Below, in pieces: positions 35,831-49,200 of a stretch of 64,000 nt of DNA. Numbering within the stretch: position 1 is the first letter of the stretch; each line of letters begins with the position of its first letter. The notes beneath the pieces are model-generated. The model was not told the origin of the DNA. It saw nothing but the letters and a program-made list of their open reading frames with translations, and ran no database searches. Position numbers and translations under genes: made by a program. Source of the DNA: Pectinophora gossypiella (Eukaryota; Arthropoda; Insecta; Lepidoptera; Gelechiidae); assembly GCF_024362695.1 (NCBI RefSeq), contig NC_065406.1, positions 15,934,001-15,998,000 on the forward strand. Direction: 5' to 3'.

Positions 35831-36429
35831 TCACTTACATGAGAAAAGGAATTAATTAGATAATTACGATCGTTCATGTCATACTGGACTTCACTACGCT
35901 GTATATCAGGTAACACTTCCCAACGCGAAAAATTCAGCTTTTTAGTAGATTTAGGTTAATTACCTCTATGCTAGGTTCAGTTAATAATATTTAAAAATAT
36001 AACTTTTGACATAATTCCAATTCCTCGAAGTTAAGTCATGACATGCAATTTGCAATTGGAATTGAAATTGGAATTAAAAATAAGTACGTAAATATTTTTT
36101 TGTCTTCCAAGACATTTCCACTTCCCAAGAGAAATTGGTGGATTTAAACCAATTAAGATGTACCTACATAATTTATGGAAAGGTAATTTCAGATTACGTC
36201 AATTACTACCTTTGCAATCAAACAAGACGATTATCACCAAATATCTGGGCACTCCCCCTGGGACTGACCGCAGTCAAAGAGAAACCTACTTCGAAGTTTA
36301 GTGTATGGTGTAATTTTAATGATTTTAAAATCATATTTCACTCACACTGAACATTATCATGATAAGCTCACTACCATTTTTCCAAAGCATCATCTTCCTA
36401 GCGTTATCCCGTTTTTCACAGGGTTCGCT

Positions 36430-36855
36430 TACCTAACCCGCTATGGAGCAGCGACGTGGAGTATACTCCATTCTCTTCTATACGCAGAAGGCGTACAGCG
36501 CGCTACGTGTGCAGTACAATGTTGCGCTCAGGATACTGTTTGGACTTCCGCGATTCTGTAGCGCTTCTCTCATGTTTGCTAAAGCGAGGATAGACAGCTT
36601 CTATACAATAATGAGGAAGAGAGGCGCCTCGACCCTAAATCGAATGTGTAAGAGTTCGAACAGTATCCTGAGTGTGCTGATCGGCAGGTGGGACGCGCCT
36701 ATGTTCGCGCGTTGGATGCGATTGCACACATCTGGCAATCGTTAACTTATTTTGTGTTTTCTACTAACAATAGGTTAAGACTGCATTTTTACTAACAACT
36801 ATGGATTGTAAATCTGAAAATAAATGATTATTATTATTATTATTATTATTATAAG
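36430..36855 (+). mobile_element. LINE ORF2 C-terminal fragment with (ATT)n tail
   Basis: The frame contains ALRVQYNVALRILFGLPRFC, FAKARIDSFYTIMRKR and RWDAPMFARWMRLH, the conserved C-terminal segment of insect Jockey/R1-like LINE reverse transcriptases. It ends near 36745, followed by a short UTR and an (ATT)n tail (36827-36851). It is 5'-truncated and dead. Confidence 0.75.
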
Positions 36856-37080
36856 ACATGACGTTTGCTTTCTCTTTAACTTGTTCCAAGTAAGCTCTTA
36901 TTGGTCTTCCCCTTTCGGGTAGGTCCCATTTGTTCCATAGAACATGACGTCAGCGGACAATTTTTTTTTATTTTTTTTTTGCTTGTAAGTAATTATAGTT
37001 CCATAGAACATAATGGGAAATAAAGTCTCATAAACAAAAGCAAAACAAAAACAAACAACAGAACAACAGTTATAAATTTT

Positions 37081-37130
37081 TTTACAATACAATACAATAC
37101 AAATACACTTTATTGCACCAAAATAAAAAG
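37081..37130 (-). mobile_element. LINE 3' tail (TTGTA)n, minus strand
   Basis: ACAATACAATACAATACAAA followed by TACACTTTATTGCACCAAAA is the reverse complement of the plus-strand tail at 45443-45485. A related end is at 59350-59385, and another minus copy starts near 44640. Confidence 0.7.
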
Positions 37131-37639
37131 AAATAATATTATTATTATTTATTATTATTATTATTTTGTCCGATGACGTCATGTTCTATGGAACAAATGG
37201 AACCTACCTCCCCTTTCTCTATTTCCATTCTATCTTCCCTTCTACGATGTTTTTAATAAAATCGTCATGCAACATGTTGAGAAGTTAAAATTTTTTTACG
37301 TCATTCCCGGGAATAATGATCAATTGAATGTCCATGTTTTTATTCGCTCACAGTCCAGTATTTTTAGAAGTCAGCGTTTTGTGACTTACGCCGACCTTTC
37401 AAAGATATTAGCTGTATTGAGGTAGGTTGATTATCATCCTCTCAAGGGGAATGCCTCTTAATTGAGTTTAATGTCCCTATTTTGTCGTGAGATTATTTTT
37501 TGCTGGGATTTGTAGGGAGTGAGTAGCTTATTATTCTTGAGTACTCTTTTGTTATTCGGTCTTTCTGTAGTCGGTAAAAGTTTAGTGATTTTGCCGTTTT
37601 ACTCTATGTTACTAAACAGAACTTCATTAATACATCTTA

Positions 37640-37830
37640 CCTATCTGTCTGCACAGCCTGTATCCACCCACTGGGTATAAGCCCCCTCTCTTTCACGCCA
37701 TCCTTTCAGTCTTCCGGCGTGCTTCATAGGCTGATGGTCGAATCCCTTGACCACCATTCAGTAACAGCCTTGATCCATCTGTTGTCTTCCCGTCTTGCCA
37801 AGTGTCCTGCCCATCCTGCTTAAACTTAGC
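37640..37830 (-). mobile_element. RTE-type LINE C-terminal fragment
   Basis: On the minus strand this resembles the fragment at 52810-53030 (AGACAACAGATGGATCAAGG, CACTTGGCAAGACGGGAAGA), the last part of an RTE/BovB-type ORF2. Frameshifts are present. Confidence 0.6.
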
Positions 37831-37846
37831 GATTCGTATATATATA

Positions 37847-38336
37847 CAGGGTGTTAGTGACATCGTAACGAAAACTTTGAGGGGTGGTTCAGGCCATGAT
37901 TCTGAGTTGATATCAAGTAGAAATTTCCGTCGCAAAAGTATGGATTGGAAAATAATTAAAAAGAAAAGAAAAATTTTCATGAATTTTTTGACACGAAATT
38001 CCACTTGATATCAACTCAGAATCGTGGTCTGAACCATCCCCCTCAGTATTCGTTACGGTGTCACTAACACCCATACCTACTTATATGGCTACCGTATGTA
38101 CTTGTACGGGGTGTAAGTGTCATCGTAACGAATACTGAGAGCGATGATTCATCTGATTATTCTGAGTTAATATCAAGTGGAATTTTCCATCGCAAAAGTA
38201 TAGAATTGAAAATAATAAAAAAAAAAACTAAAAAAAAAACATGAATTTTGCGACGGAAAATTCCACTTGATTTCATCTCAGAATCATGGTCTGAATCAAC
38301 CCCCTCAGTATTCGTTACGATGTCACTAACACCCAG
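37847..38336. mobile_element. Tandem pair of GTGTTAGTGACATCG MITEs (composite unit)
   Basis: Two ~225-bp palindromic MITEs separated by ~35 bp. The outer ends are CAGGGTGTTAGTGACATCG and ATGTCACTAACACCCAG, next to TA-rich sequence on both sides. The same two-element unit with the same spacer (CCATACCTACTTRTATGGCT) recurs at 49376-49866. Confidence 0.85.
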
Positions 38337-38379
38337 TATATTATATACGTATATATATATATATATCTTCGACTTAAGT

Positions 38380-39690
38380 GCGTTGCTTTATGCTATACGA
38401 TCTACCAGGTAAATGCCTAACATGGCGCGCTCCATAGCCTTTTTATCATCATGGGAAAAGTACTACTAAATACCCATAAGAGAAGATCTCGTATAAACTC
38501 ACTACTTTCCCAGATGTTGAAGGTGCTGTGTGAGAACTGAGAGATCACACATTTCAGGCTGTATCTTTTTAATTATTTCACTTCAAATTTCAGAACACAG
38601 TTCTACATTTGTTTTACAACTCCTACTAAAACCTATAATATTCTATTCATGAATTTGCGAGGTGATCTCTCAGTGCACACGCACATGCCTTTTTTGCCAC
38701 TGTAATTTTATAAATGTGATATTATGATTATTATTTAGTAAACTAATAAGCCAAAAAATAACGACCCGGTTAACTAAAAATGAGTTGCTACAATTTTCAA
38801 GCATACATATCTTCACATCACGCCTGTATCCCCGAAGGGGTAGGCAGAGATGTATAGTATATAAAATACAGTATAGTCTACATTATACAGTACATAGTAT
38901 ACAGTATAGTATACAAATACTCCTCGCCAGCTATGGCAATACAATTTTCAATTTACACTTTTTTCATCAACAGCATTACCTACACCAAAACCATCCATAT
39001 TTTACACCTGGCAAGAAAAACAACCTTTTTCAATCCCAAAGGAGACCCCTGTATCTGAAACGTTGAATAAAATAATAATTGTAAAATATTACAAACGCAA
39101 TTCCCTTCAGATATGTAAATGTGCGGAGTAATTTTGCGTGTATTTTCATGTAAGCCTCGTTAAGCCTCTCCCGAGAATCCTATGTTAATTTACAACCCAT
39201 TATACATACAAACACAATATAATCATAATTGTTGAAAGTGCTTATTTTTTGTTAAAATAAGTACACTACTTAAATTGTTGCTGTTGTAAAGCTTTGGGGG
39301 ATGATTCTGAGTTGATATCAAGTGGAATTTCTTGTCGGAAAATTCATGAAAATTTTAGTGTATAATTTATTAAGTCCCATATTGTTATTTAAGCTCAATA
39401 GAGCACCAATTTAAAATAAAAATAAAAAATGTTAAATTACTAAAAACCATGAATTTAAATCGAACGACGCGATCACTGTCGCGAACTTGTTGATTAAAAT
39501 TAATACATAAGTTACATAGAAAAAATAAAATGTTTTTCATCAGTTTTAGATCTATTTTTATTTATTTTCATAATTAATCTTTGACCTAGTATATTATCCA
39601 ATTATTATTGCTCAGATTGACTGTTGTCGCTTCTAAAATGCGCTACAGAAATTCCAATCTAACCACTTAGATGGTTAACAGTCCACAACT
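38380..39690. other. Intergenic, no gene recognised
   Basis: Contains an imperfect inverted repeat (38525-38690, GAGAGATCACAC / GTGATCTCTC), part of a SINE-like unit at 38815-38850, and a half-MITE (39293-39360). Otherwise AT-rich. Confidence 0.4.
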
Positions 39691-39962
39691 ACGGGTTTAT
39701 GTTTTGTCCGACCAAGTAGTTAATGCCATCTGCGGCAAATCTAAAATAAGTCACGTCAAAATAATAAAAAAAGAACGATACGGGTTTATTTAGAAATTTC
39801 TTGCCTCACACAACTTGCTGTGAAACGAATTGTCGCCTGCGGTATTTCCGAACCGACATGACCTTGAAGCCTTTACGAGCGTATTAAATTCGGCAACGTA
39901 TTTGAGACCCTTCGGATGTGTCTATGGGCGACGTTATTCGCATACGATCACGCGTTCGTAAC

Positions 39963-40250
39963 GGCCTCCGTGGTCCAGTGGTTGAGCGTTGGGCTCACGA
40001 TCCGGGGGCCCCGGGTTCGAATCCCGGTACCAAAATCACTTTGTGATCCCTAGTTTGGTTAGGACATCAGGCTGATCACCTGATTGTCCGAAAGTAAGAT
40101 GATTCTTGCTTCGGAAGGCACTTACTGATGTAAGTATGTAGTCGTTACATGATCCATGTCAGGGGCCTTTGGCGGCTCAATAATAATCCTGACACCAAGG
40201 TTGGTGAAGTTGGTATTCCACCTCACAACCCACACGATAAGAAGAAGAAG
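39963..40250 (+). repeat. tRNA-derived SINE, family A, plus copy
   Basis: Head GGCCTCCGTGGTCCAGTGGT and B box GGTTCGAATCC, ending in CACACGATAAGAAGAAGAAG. Confidence 0.9.
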
Positions 40251-40358
40251 GCGTTTGTTTGTTGATTTGACTTCTTTATAATAATATAAAATATCTAGGT
40301 ACTATTTGCTACGAATAAATGAATCGATCGATTGATCTTAATGAATTTTTCAAAAATC

Positions 40359-40460
40359 TTATTTGTCTCTCTCATATTCGACGTCAATTCGATATTTATG
40401 CGGCTGAATGGTCTTCAACATGTGTCGGCAAAGGTATCTCGAGCCCAGTGAGTGTATAAA
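40359..40460 (-). CDS. Possible terminal exon, minus strand, unassigned
   Basis: After a good acceptor (attttgcag) the minus strand stays open in phase 0 for 33 codons to TAA: SLGSRYLCRHMLKTIQPH then KYRIDVEYERDK. No family is recognised. It could be an alternative last exon of the SLC6-like gene, whose exon 12 also ends in phase 0, an exon of an unseen gene, or chance. Confidence 0.22.
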   Translation of the reverse strand, partial: FIHSLGSRYLCRHMLKTIQPHKYRIDVEYERDK

Positions 40461-40666
40461 CTGCAAAATAATAAAATTAATCAAATTATTATTTATTTAT
40501 TTCATAAAATTAGTACACACAGTGATTATGCTAAGTTATTAAGTTAGTTTGTTAAGTTATTAATTTGAACACTAATATTTTAATAAAAAAATAAGAATTT
40601 AATCAAAAAACATTTTTTTTAAAACGGAAAGAGTCCATAGTTAGCAAATTATAATATTATATAACA

Positions 40667-40921
40667 TAACTAGCCTATACATATACGTGCCACTGCTTCG
40701 CATAGGCGTCCCCACCACGCTCCTCCACTGCGAGGTCACGGTTTAACGTGCACTCCGAAACAAGGAATTATCTTGCTTTTAGGACAAGCAGGTGATCAAG
40801 CCTCCAATATCGTTACCAAACAAAAACAGTCCCACAAAGTGATTTCGATCGAATGTCTCGAGGGAATCGAACCCGGACCTCCAGATCGTGAACCCAACAC
40901 TCCAACCACAAGACCACGGAG
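40667..40921 (-). repeat. SINE family B, diverged minus copy
   Basis: Matches the family in order (ACGTGCCACTGCTTCGCATA, AGTGATTTCGATCGAATGTC, GGTCTTGTGGTTGGAGTGTT on the minus strand) with many substitutions. Confidence 0.7.
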
Positions 40922-41736
40922 CAAAGTTGGCAAATTACAAATTTAAAAAAAAGTCAAATGAACACTAGTAATGCGTATTCGTACTTATCAAAGTCAAATC
41001 ATTTAATTATCATTTTGTATCTATGTGTAATTAGACTAAGTTTTTATTAATAAATGGATTTATTCTAAAAATTAAAAAAGTTAATTGCAGCAACTGTGAC
41101 TCGTCCTTGAGTTAAGATTAAAGAAGGATCTAAAAAGATATCGGAGGTGGAATAGAATGTATTTATCTATAAAGCAATTGCAATTTAACATAAGCGCATA
41201 CAAAAATATCAAATAGACATATTTTTAACACACAACACACACACACATACACACACACGCGTACCACTGATATACGTGAACTCGTCTGCCCCTACTACTT
41301 TAATTAATGCGTGGTTAACTGTAATTAGCTTCACTAGCTTATAACATAATATATTATTATTGTAAAGTATTGTAAATGAGCTGTTGTTAACCCGAATAAA
41401 AAAAATATAAAAAAATAAAAATATTTATTTGTAGCATGATGTCTATTTATTTAAATTTGATTATAATTAATTTAATGATTAATATTTGAAATTTTTAACG
41501 TTAAACGAAATGCCCTCAATTTGCAGTGCCCTTACCAGGGCGTCATATGTGACACTTTACTATAATTAGACCTTAAGACACCATGTGACAGCAAATAAAT
41601 AAATAAATAGATGAATTAATTAGGGAGGGGGAAGGGGGGGTTCTATATTCAGCTTGTTCATGTCATGAGATGTGAGTAGATTGATAAAAGAGTAATAAAA
41701 AGATTCCAATAAAAACTTAGAAAACGTTCAGCTGCT

Positions 41737-41957
41737 TCTCTTCCCGGGCATGTCGTAAAAACCGACAGAGGGATTGTGTCATCTAACATGATGGACTAAT
41801 GTTATGGGCGATAGGCTGATCCCTTATCACCATAAGGTTCATCATATCCAGCTTACGACATCGTATCAACAGTGGGTGCAAGTTGTCTTTGATTACTTGT
41901 GGCTCTGCCCACCCCATTAGGGATTACGGGCGTGAGTTTATGTATGTATGTATGTAA
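41737..41957 (-). repeat. SINE-like repeat family D, minus copy
   Basis: The reverse complement of the unit at 6585-6810, followed by a TATGTATGTATGTATG tract at 41940-41956. Confidence 0.8.
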
Positions 41958-42059
41958 TAAAAACTTACTTTACGTGAATCAAAATGTTTCCTATATTGTC
42001 TTATAACGTAGTTCGTAGGTCCCCACGAAGGTAAAGGGGTAAAAAGTGCCCTCCATTTC

Positions 42060-42600
42060 TACAAAAAGAAAAAAACAGTATTAACGTGTTTACTATAAGC
42101 TAGCTCTCCGCTCGCGACTTTGCCCGAGAAGACTTCAAGCACTCTATGTTCGTATCTTATATTCTCAAATTACATTCTCAGGCTTTCTTCTGTGTATGCA
42201 TAGTTCAAGGGAAACACCGAGAACTAGTATACACACAAAACATCAAAAGGTCGCGCGGTAGCGTCCCTCGGCGATTCGGAACTGAACACTGTAGGCTGAA
42301 CCCTGCCGTCCGCGCACCGGGAAGAAGACGTACACGCAGGAAAGCAAGGTCCTCGTAGTTTAGGGTGTACTGTGATCGGTCTTATAATAGAATAAGGAAT
42401 AATCCTACTTATACAACGGTAACTCTCCACTCCCCACCAGTGGGTGAACTAGGTTTGCCTCCCCCCTTACTTTAGACTTCATACGTACGGGCATGAGACA
42501 CCACAGACACAGATGCGCATGTACGATTACGCAAATGTAGTGTCTGTGTAAAACGAGGTTTTTGCTATGAAATGTCAGGGGTGTGACGTACATTCAGCGC
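42060..42600. other. GC-richer stretch, partly a dispersed repeat
   Basis: The segment 42400-42600 (ACTCTCCACTCCCCACCAGT, AGACACAGATGCGCATGT) recurs at 53680-53830 and 59855-60045. Frames over 42146-42430 are open on both strands, but neither has splice or family support. No gene is called. Confidence 0.45.
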
Positions 42601-42619
42601 TATATTTTTAGCTATCTAT

Positions 42620-42785
42620 GTGTCAATTTACCCAGTGGACACCGGTGGGCATAGAAGTCAAGGCAGACCGCGTAAAAGATGGTGCGATGACCTTAATGCT
42701 TATTGGAGGGATTGGCCGGAGATCGTGCAAAGTCGAGAGGAGTAGAAAAATCAAGGGGAGGCCTTTGCTCATCAATGGGATCTAA
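42620..42785 (+). mobile_element. RTE-type LINE C-terminal fragment
   Basis: The plus-strand frame reads GRPRKRWCDDLNAYWRDWPE and, after a stop, GEAFAHQWD, the usual end of lepidopteran RTE-type ORF2. It is interrupted by stops. Confidence 0.7.
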
Positions 42786-43243
42786 TAGGTTAGATAAGAA
42801 GATAAGATACCTGGTGTCAGGGTTATAATTGAGCCGAAAAAGGCCCCTGACATGACTCATGTAAGGATTACTCACTTACATCAGTAAATAGTAACCGGGA
42901 CCAACGGCTTAACTGTCTTCTAAAGCACGAATATCTTACTTTCGGACTATTAGGTGATCAGCCTGTAATTTCCTAACTCACAGTATCAACATGGAGTAAC
43001 TAATATTTTGCGTAAAATGGAGGGTTCAAAATCAAATCAAATTACCTCCTCCTTCTCATGGACATATATACACACGACATACATTTATATAAATACGTCA
43101 GAAACGTTTCCACTATGTAAATCGCGCGCAAATGGAGCGGCTGGTGGCGAGCATTTGAGTTAACTATCGAGTTCTTAATGATACGACACACCGCCACTAG
43201 ATGGCGCTTATTTCTATATGTAAGCTTACTCCGTTAGCGACAT

Positions 43244-46200
43244 CTAGTTATCCATGTGAAATAGACTATACTCAAAAAATAATTGTACCGCTTCCTTCGT
43301 GAACACGACAGAACTGCATATTTTGTACAAAGCTCCCACTATGATTGGTGAAGAAGGTATAAATAAAATTAATATAATATGCATTGTAGACACTGCGTGT
43401 ATGTAGTTGTAAACTGTAATGACATTGTACGTCTCACTAGCCATAACCATCTGTAAGAAAATAAATTAAATTAGTAAACAATTGACAATGTCATTGAATA
43501 CCTACTAGTGCAATCGTAACTAAAACTTTAAAAGATGGTTCTGACTATGATTCTGAGTTGATATCAAGTAGAATTTTCTGTCGCAAAACTTTCTCTCTCT
43601 CTCTTTTTATTTAAGAGCTGCGCTCTTGTCGGTGAATTAATCACCTTCATTACTTCATAGATAGGGCGTGTAGAGCGGTGGTTGCCCCAATCGCCTTCCG
43701 TTCCGCAGTACACCGACCAATTTCTCAATCGGTGATGTCGCAAAACTATGGCACTGAAAATTATTTAAAAACAACTAAAAAAAAAACATTAATTTTGAGA
43801 CGGAAAATTCCACTTGATATTAACTCAGAGTCATGGTCTGAATCATCCCCCTCAGTATTCGTTACGATGTCACTAACATCCTGTATTATTATGATAAAAG
43901 TGAGCTACGTTGATCATTGCAGTCGAGACTGGATTTCAGCCCGAGTCGAAGGCGAGAGCATAATGGAGCCAAGAGTGTTCATCGCTAATGCTCACGCGTT
44001 TGACACAACGATATTCAACACACTAGTAAAAAGAAAAAATACAAAAGCCTCCAAACTTAACTATTTGTAAAAAAAGACGGAATTGGCGCGTGAATGTATT
44101 TTTCTAATGACGAACGCAAATAGTGCAGATTCAAGAAGAGTAGAAGAATGTGGGAAGAATCAAGGGAAAGCTTTTGCTTCGTATTTGACAGATAAATTAT
44201 AAACGCTAATCAGCTCATTTGACTATTGTCAAATACGCCATTAAATTTTCACATAAAACCCTAATTATAAGTTTTAGTTTCGAGCTTTTTTGATAAGTTT
44301 ACTGCAACCTACCCTCTACGTTTAACATAATTATAAGTGGCTGAATGTCTATCTACTTGTAAGTTCTAGTTACGTGTGTCAAATAAATAAATAAATAAGC
44401 TAGATGGGAGAAGATATTAAGTGAGCCTTATAAATGTTCATACTTACAGAACTATCGTTGATCAAAAATATCATAAATAATACACATAGTTTCTTCACAT
44501 GTAACCTGGAGAAGAACAACATGTCTTCCATCAAACGCCCATATGGGTAGAACCATATCAGAGCTATAATTTCTATGATTGTTGCATTCCATTGTCCAGA
44601 TAAGTTCAAAAGAAACCGTGTCTGAAACAAATCAAATAAAATCAAATACACTTTATTGCACAGAACTAAATTTCAACAATCAGACATAAGACATGAATAC
44701 AGTACAATTTGGGCGGCTTTATTGCCCTAGAGCAATTTCTTCCAGGCAACAAACATTTACGAACAACTTGGATGCGGGATACATAAACATAAACAGCCTA
44801 TATACGTCCCACTGCTGGGCACAGGCCTCCCCTCAATCAACCGGAGGGGGTATGGAGCATACTCCACCACGCTGCTCCACTGTGGGTTGGTGGAGGTGTT
44901 TTTACCGCTAATAGCCGGGACCAACGGTAAACGTGCCTTCCGAAGCACGGAATCATCTTACTTTTTCGGACAATCAGGTGATTCAAGCCTGAAAAGCCCT
45001 TACCAAACAAAGGACAGTCTCACAAAGTGATTTCGACAATGTCCCCATCGGGAATCGACCCCGGACCTCCAGATCTTGAGCCTAACGCTCTAACCACTAG
45101 ACCACGGAGGCTGTGTGTGTGTGTGGGTGTGGATGCGGGATGGTGCAACAAAAAAAAATTACCTAAAAGTAAATCTAAAATTTACTAAAAATATACCTAA
45201 CCATAATCTAAGGAAACTATAATTATAAATAATAGACTATACACACATACAAAACAAGTATTGAAATAAATAAAATACATCATACATAATAGTAATATCC
45301 AACAGCTAACAAACAGCTATAATATTAACAAGGTGACAGCCCTAACTGGCCATTGCTGCTTTAACAAGCACATGCCCAAAGAAAAAGAGAAGAGAGAGAG
45401 AGAGAGAGAGAGAGACTTAGGAGTCTTTTTGTAATTATTTCTTTTTCTTTTGGTGCAATAAAGTGTATTTGTATTGTATTGTATGATCACTTCAGCTAAA
45501 GGACTCCAACTCTAACTCTAAATTGTGTTGATTCTGCCACATGGAAGCTAAAACTCCCTTACATAATATTAGGGGATAGTGAGCTCCCTGATGAACAAAT
45601 TCTGTGTCATTTTTGGAAGATACTTAATGACTTTAGAGGCGCTCAAACATTTTACCACTAAAATACTACACGGAACTTTGAACTGTAACATAAGGCGGTG
45701 TTCTTACAGTTCGCAGTGATACAGTGCATGATGCCTGCATAGCCTAAAGCTTCAAAACAAAGAAAAGTAATTTTATTTATTTATTTATTTTGAGGAAGAC
45801 TTACGGCCATATACATGTTCTAACATAATAACCAGACAATAACTAAAGGCTAATTACAAGTCTCCACCTAATAGTGGCTAAGTTACCCTTTTACAATTAT
45901 AAAAATCAAGAATTAAGTAAGTAGGTAGGTTAAAGCAGGTTAAGTAAGGTAGATACAAACATTTAACGTTCTCAAACTAGGGCTGATAAGTCACTTGTGT
46001 CTCAAAGAAAGTTTTCGCAATTTTTTGTCGCATCATGGATACTTTAGAACAAAACAAGTCTAGATCGTACTCAGGTGGTAAGCTAATGACATAAACAGTC
46101 TTATAACTATATCATAGTCGAGTAATAGGTACATCCGATGCATCGCATGATGAACTACGTACTACACTTCACCGAGTTTTCTGTTAAGCCAACGTGAACT

Positions 46201-49200
46201 GTAACGCCGTCTATAAGTGTTAGTCAAAACTCATCGTGTTCCTAGCATTATCCCGTTTTACACAGGGTCCGCTTACCTAACCTGAAGATTTGACAGGTCC
46301 GGTTTATACAGAAGCGATTGCCTGACGGACCTTCCAACCCGCAAAGGGAAAATCAGACGAATACAGGTTAGTACACATACCTCCGAAAATGCATTTCTTG
46401 GGAATGTGAGTTTCCTCACGATGTTAGTGAAAACTGTATACTATAAATGAATAACTCATTGGTGCAAATCCAGTGCCCAGGTTTGACCCGGCGCTTCCCC
46501 AGCGAGAAGCAAGCCGATGTACAGTCATGAGCAATATCATGTACCCACTTTAGAACACTGTATCACTATTATATTTGACATTTACGGCTTAATTTTGTCA
46601 AAAAAGTTAATATGTGACATGGTTTCAAAGTATAAACATATTAGTACTCGTCACCGTACCATATTACAGTGACTATTCACAGTAAGTTACCGTTCCGTAC
46701 GTAGTTGTTAATCTAATGCTTGTGTGGCATTAATTTTCCATCAATCACATTAATTCTCTCATTTTTAAGTGCAAGAATAAACTAATAGCTATTTAACGCC
46801 ACAAATTACGAGTATTTGAAACTAATTACAATTATGATGTTGCTATGTACTAAGTAATCATTTTTTATGCGATTACAATGTTTGTATAATATGCTTACAT
46901 CATGGTCTGCAAACAAACATTAAGTTCTTTTTTTTATCAGTAGTTATTTATAGCAGGGGTTTTTTTAACTTTTATGACCCTGTGAGAAACGAGATAATGC
47001 TAGGGAGATGATAGTTGTTACATAATCAGCTTTTACACGTCTCACTGCTGGGCACAGACCTCCCCTCAATCAACCAGAAGGAGGTATAGAGCGTACTCTA
47101 CCACACTGCTCTACTGCTGTTACGGCTTGGATGTGTTTATTACGGCTAATAGCCGGGACCAATGGCGCGCCTCCCCAAGCACGGAATCAACTTACTTTTT
47201 TCGGATAATAAGGTGATTCAAGCCTGCCATGTCCTATTTTGTACACCGTACAAAAAAAACATTGGAAGGCTCAAACTTATAAAGGTAAGATTTCGTTAGC
47301 GTTGATAGATTTTTGAACAAAGAACAAGTTGATGATTCGACGCTCACAAAAAAGATGCATTTGAAAATATTTTTGGCCATTTATATATTTACTTTTTTTG
47401 CCGGTTTTGCAACGGCAGGACATGGTTTTCGTAAGTATTAATACCTTTTTACACGTTTCTACTACGATACCGCGGTGGTGCAACTGTGTATGTACCTAGA
47501 GATTATGCCAAGTTGTAAATGATTTCGGAATGCGACTGTGACAGTGATAAAAACGTATTGGATAACATAAGTTGCAGGGTGACATCAGGTGACATAACAA
47601 TGGGGGTTTTCTTTTTTTCTTTGCTGTTGGATAGATGGCGCTGAACTGTAACCTACCAAGATTACTGCAAGGAACGGAATGTTGTATTATTTCTGATTTT
47701 CTTTGATGTAATTTTGAAATCATATAATGAAACGTACATGATACATACGTAAACTCACGCCCGTAATCCCTAATGGGGTGGGCAGAGCCACAAGTAATCA
47801 AAGACAACTTGCAGCCACTGTTGATACGATGTCATAAGCTGGATAAATATGATAAACCTTATGGTGATAAGGGATCAGCCTATCGCCCATAACATTAGTC
47901 CATCATGTTAGAGGACACAATCCCTCTATCTGTCTGTCTTTCTGTGTTTTTACGACATGCCCGGGAAGACAAGCAGCTGAACGTTTTCTATGTTCAGCTG
48001 CGTAACGTACACGATACAATGATTATATTCTGAAAATAAACAAAAACAAGAAAAAAAAAACAGTCGGTATTTTATTAGTTTGTGAAAGGCATGGAATAAA
48101 AGAAAGAGGTTGAAAAGGCCCTAACGGGCATTTTTAATGAAAACCGCTGTCGTTTTTTCAACTTTACTCTCTTCACCTGCAAACAGGTAACTATGATAGC
48201 GCAACTGCTTCTCAAATTCCATAACCACTTTACCGGCAATGTATATTTTAGGTTTTTCGTAAGATACAATAGTTTTTTTTTTTTGATAAATAGCCGATCA
48301 TATTAAGGTTTTAAAGTTCCCTTTGATAACGAGGGATCTCCTTGCATGATAGTCTATATTTGACTTGTTGCCCTGCAGGTACTATAAAAAGCGATCTTTT
48401 CATATTATCGCGGATCTCCGTCCGTCGTTAAGTTATTTATTTATTTATTTTATTTCATATATACATAGTCATTACAGACAAACCAAATCGACAATGTAAG
48501 CAAACTATTTACTAAAAAACTTTAGACTGATATTAGTGAATTCCGCCAACGAACATGTATATAAATCTGTGTCCGGGTTTTCTTGAGCTATTTCGTTAAT
48601 CGCGCGAGTAGCCCGGGCAATAGGTGAGTGCTTCCCGAGGTTGGTACGACCAATACCTACTGCGAACACCTACCTACCTACCTAGTTCCTAGTTATACCT
48701 AGTTCTCAGAAGAGTGGAGTGCAAGTTGAAGTACGAACTATTTGCTCATACATTTATGGCGCGCTCACTTGGCTCTTTCAACCTCTTTCTTCCAATCTGT
48801 GGTCAAAGGAATCTTATCAGAATGTCCCGAGAAAATGAGAATAATAAGAAAAGAAAGAAGAAGAGATTTGTGTCTTTGTCTCGTGGATTTTATGCAAAAA
48901 TGAAGAAAACAACAGAGACGTTTAGGTGCAATGTTTTTTATTCCTATTTTTGCATCGTGGCAATCCCAGTAACAATATTGGTCAAGCGCCATCATCAGAA
49001 AGAAATCTCCCATTTCCAAATTTTTTTCCCACTGTTGCTATAATTTATGGAAATCGTTTGAAACTTGACTGAGACCCCAGGTGTCTTGTAAGTTGCGAAA
49101 CCTACAAAACACCAGAGGTAGTTCTTACTCAACTGTAAACATTTTGTTAGAGGCGCATCCGTACAAAAAAATATATATTGCATGAAAGTACTCGTATTTG

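Noticed and set aside
42146..42430. GC-richer frames on both strands
   Set aside because: Part of the stretch is a dispersed repeat; neither frame shows a domain, signal peptide or splice context.
43678..44070. 130-codon plus-strand frame
   Set aside because: It runs across a SINE insert and a MITE in the intron of the minus-strand SLC6-like gene.
48714..49043. 109-codon plus-strand frame and its antisense shadow
   Set aside because: Lysine-rich, AT-driven composition, no recognisable domain, and located between the two exons of the nested peptide gene without splice support.
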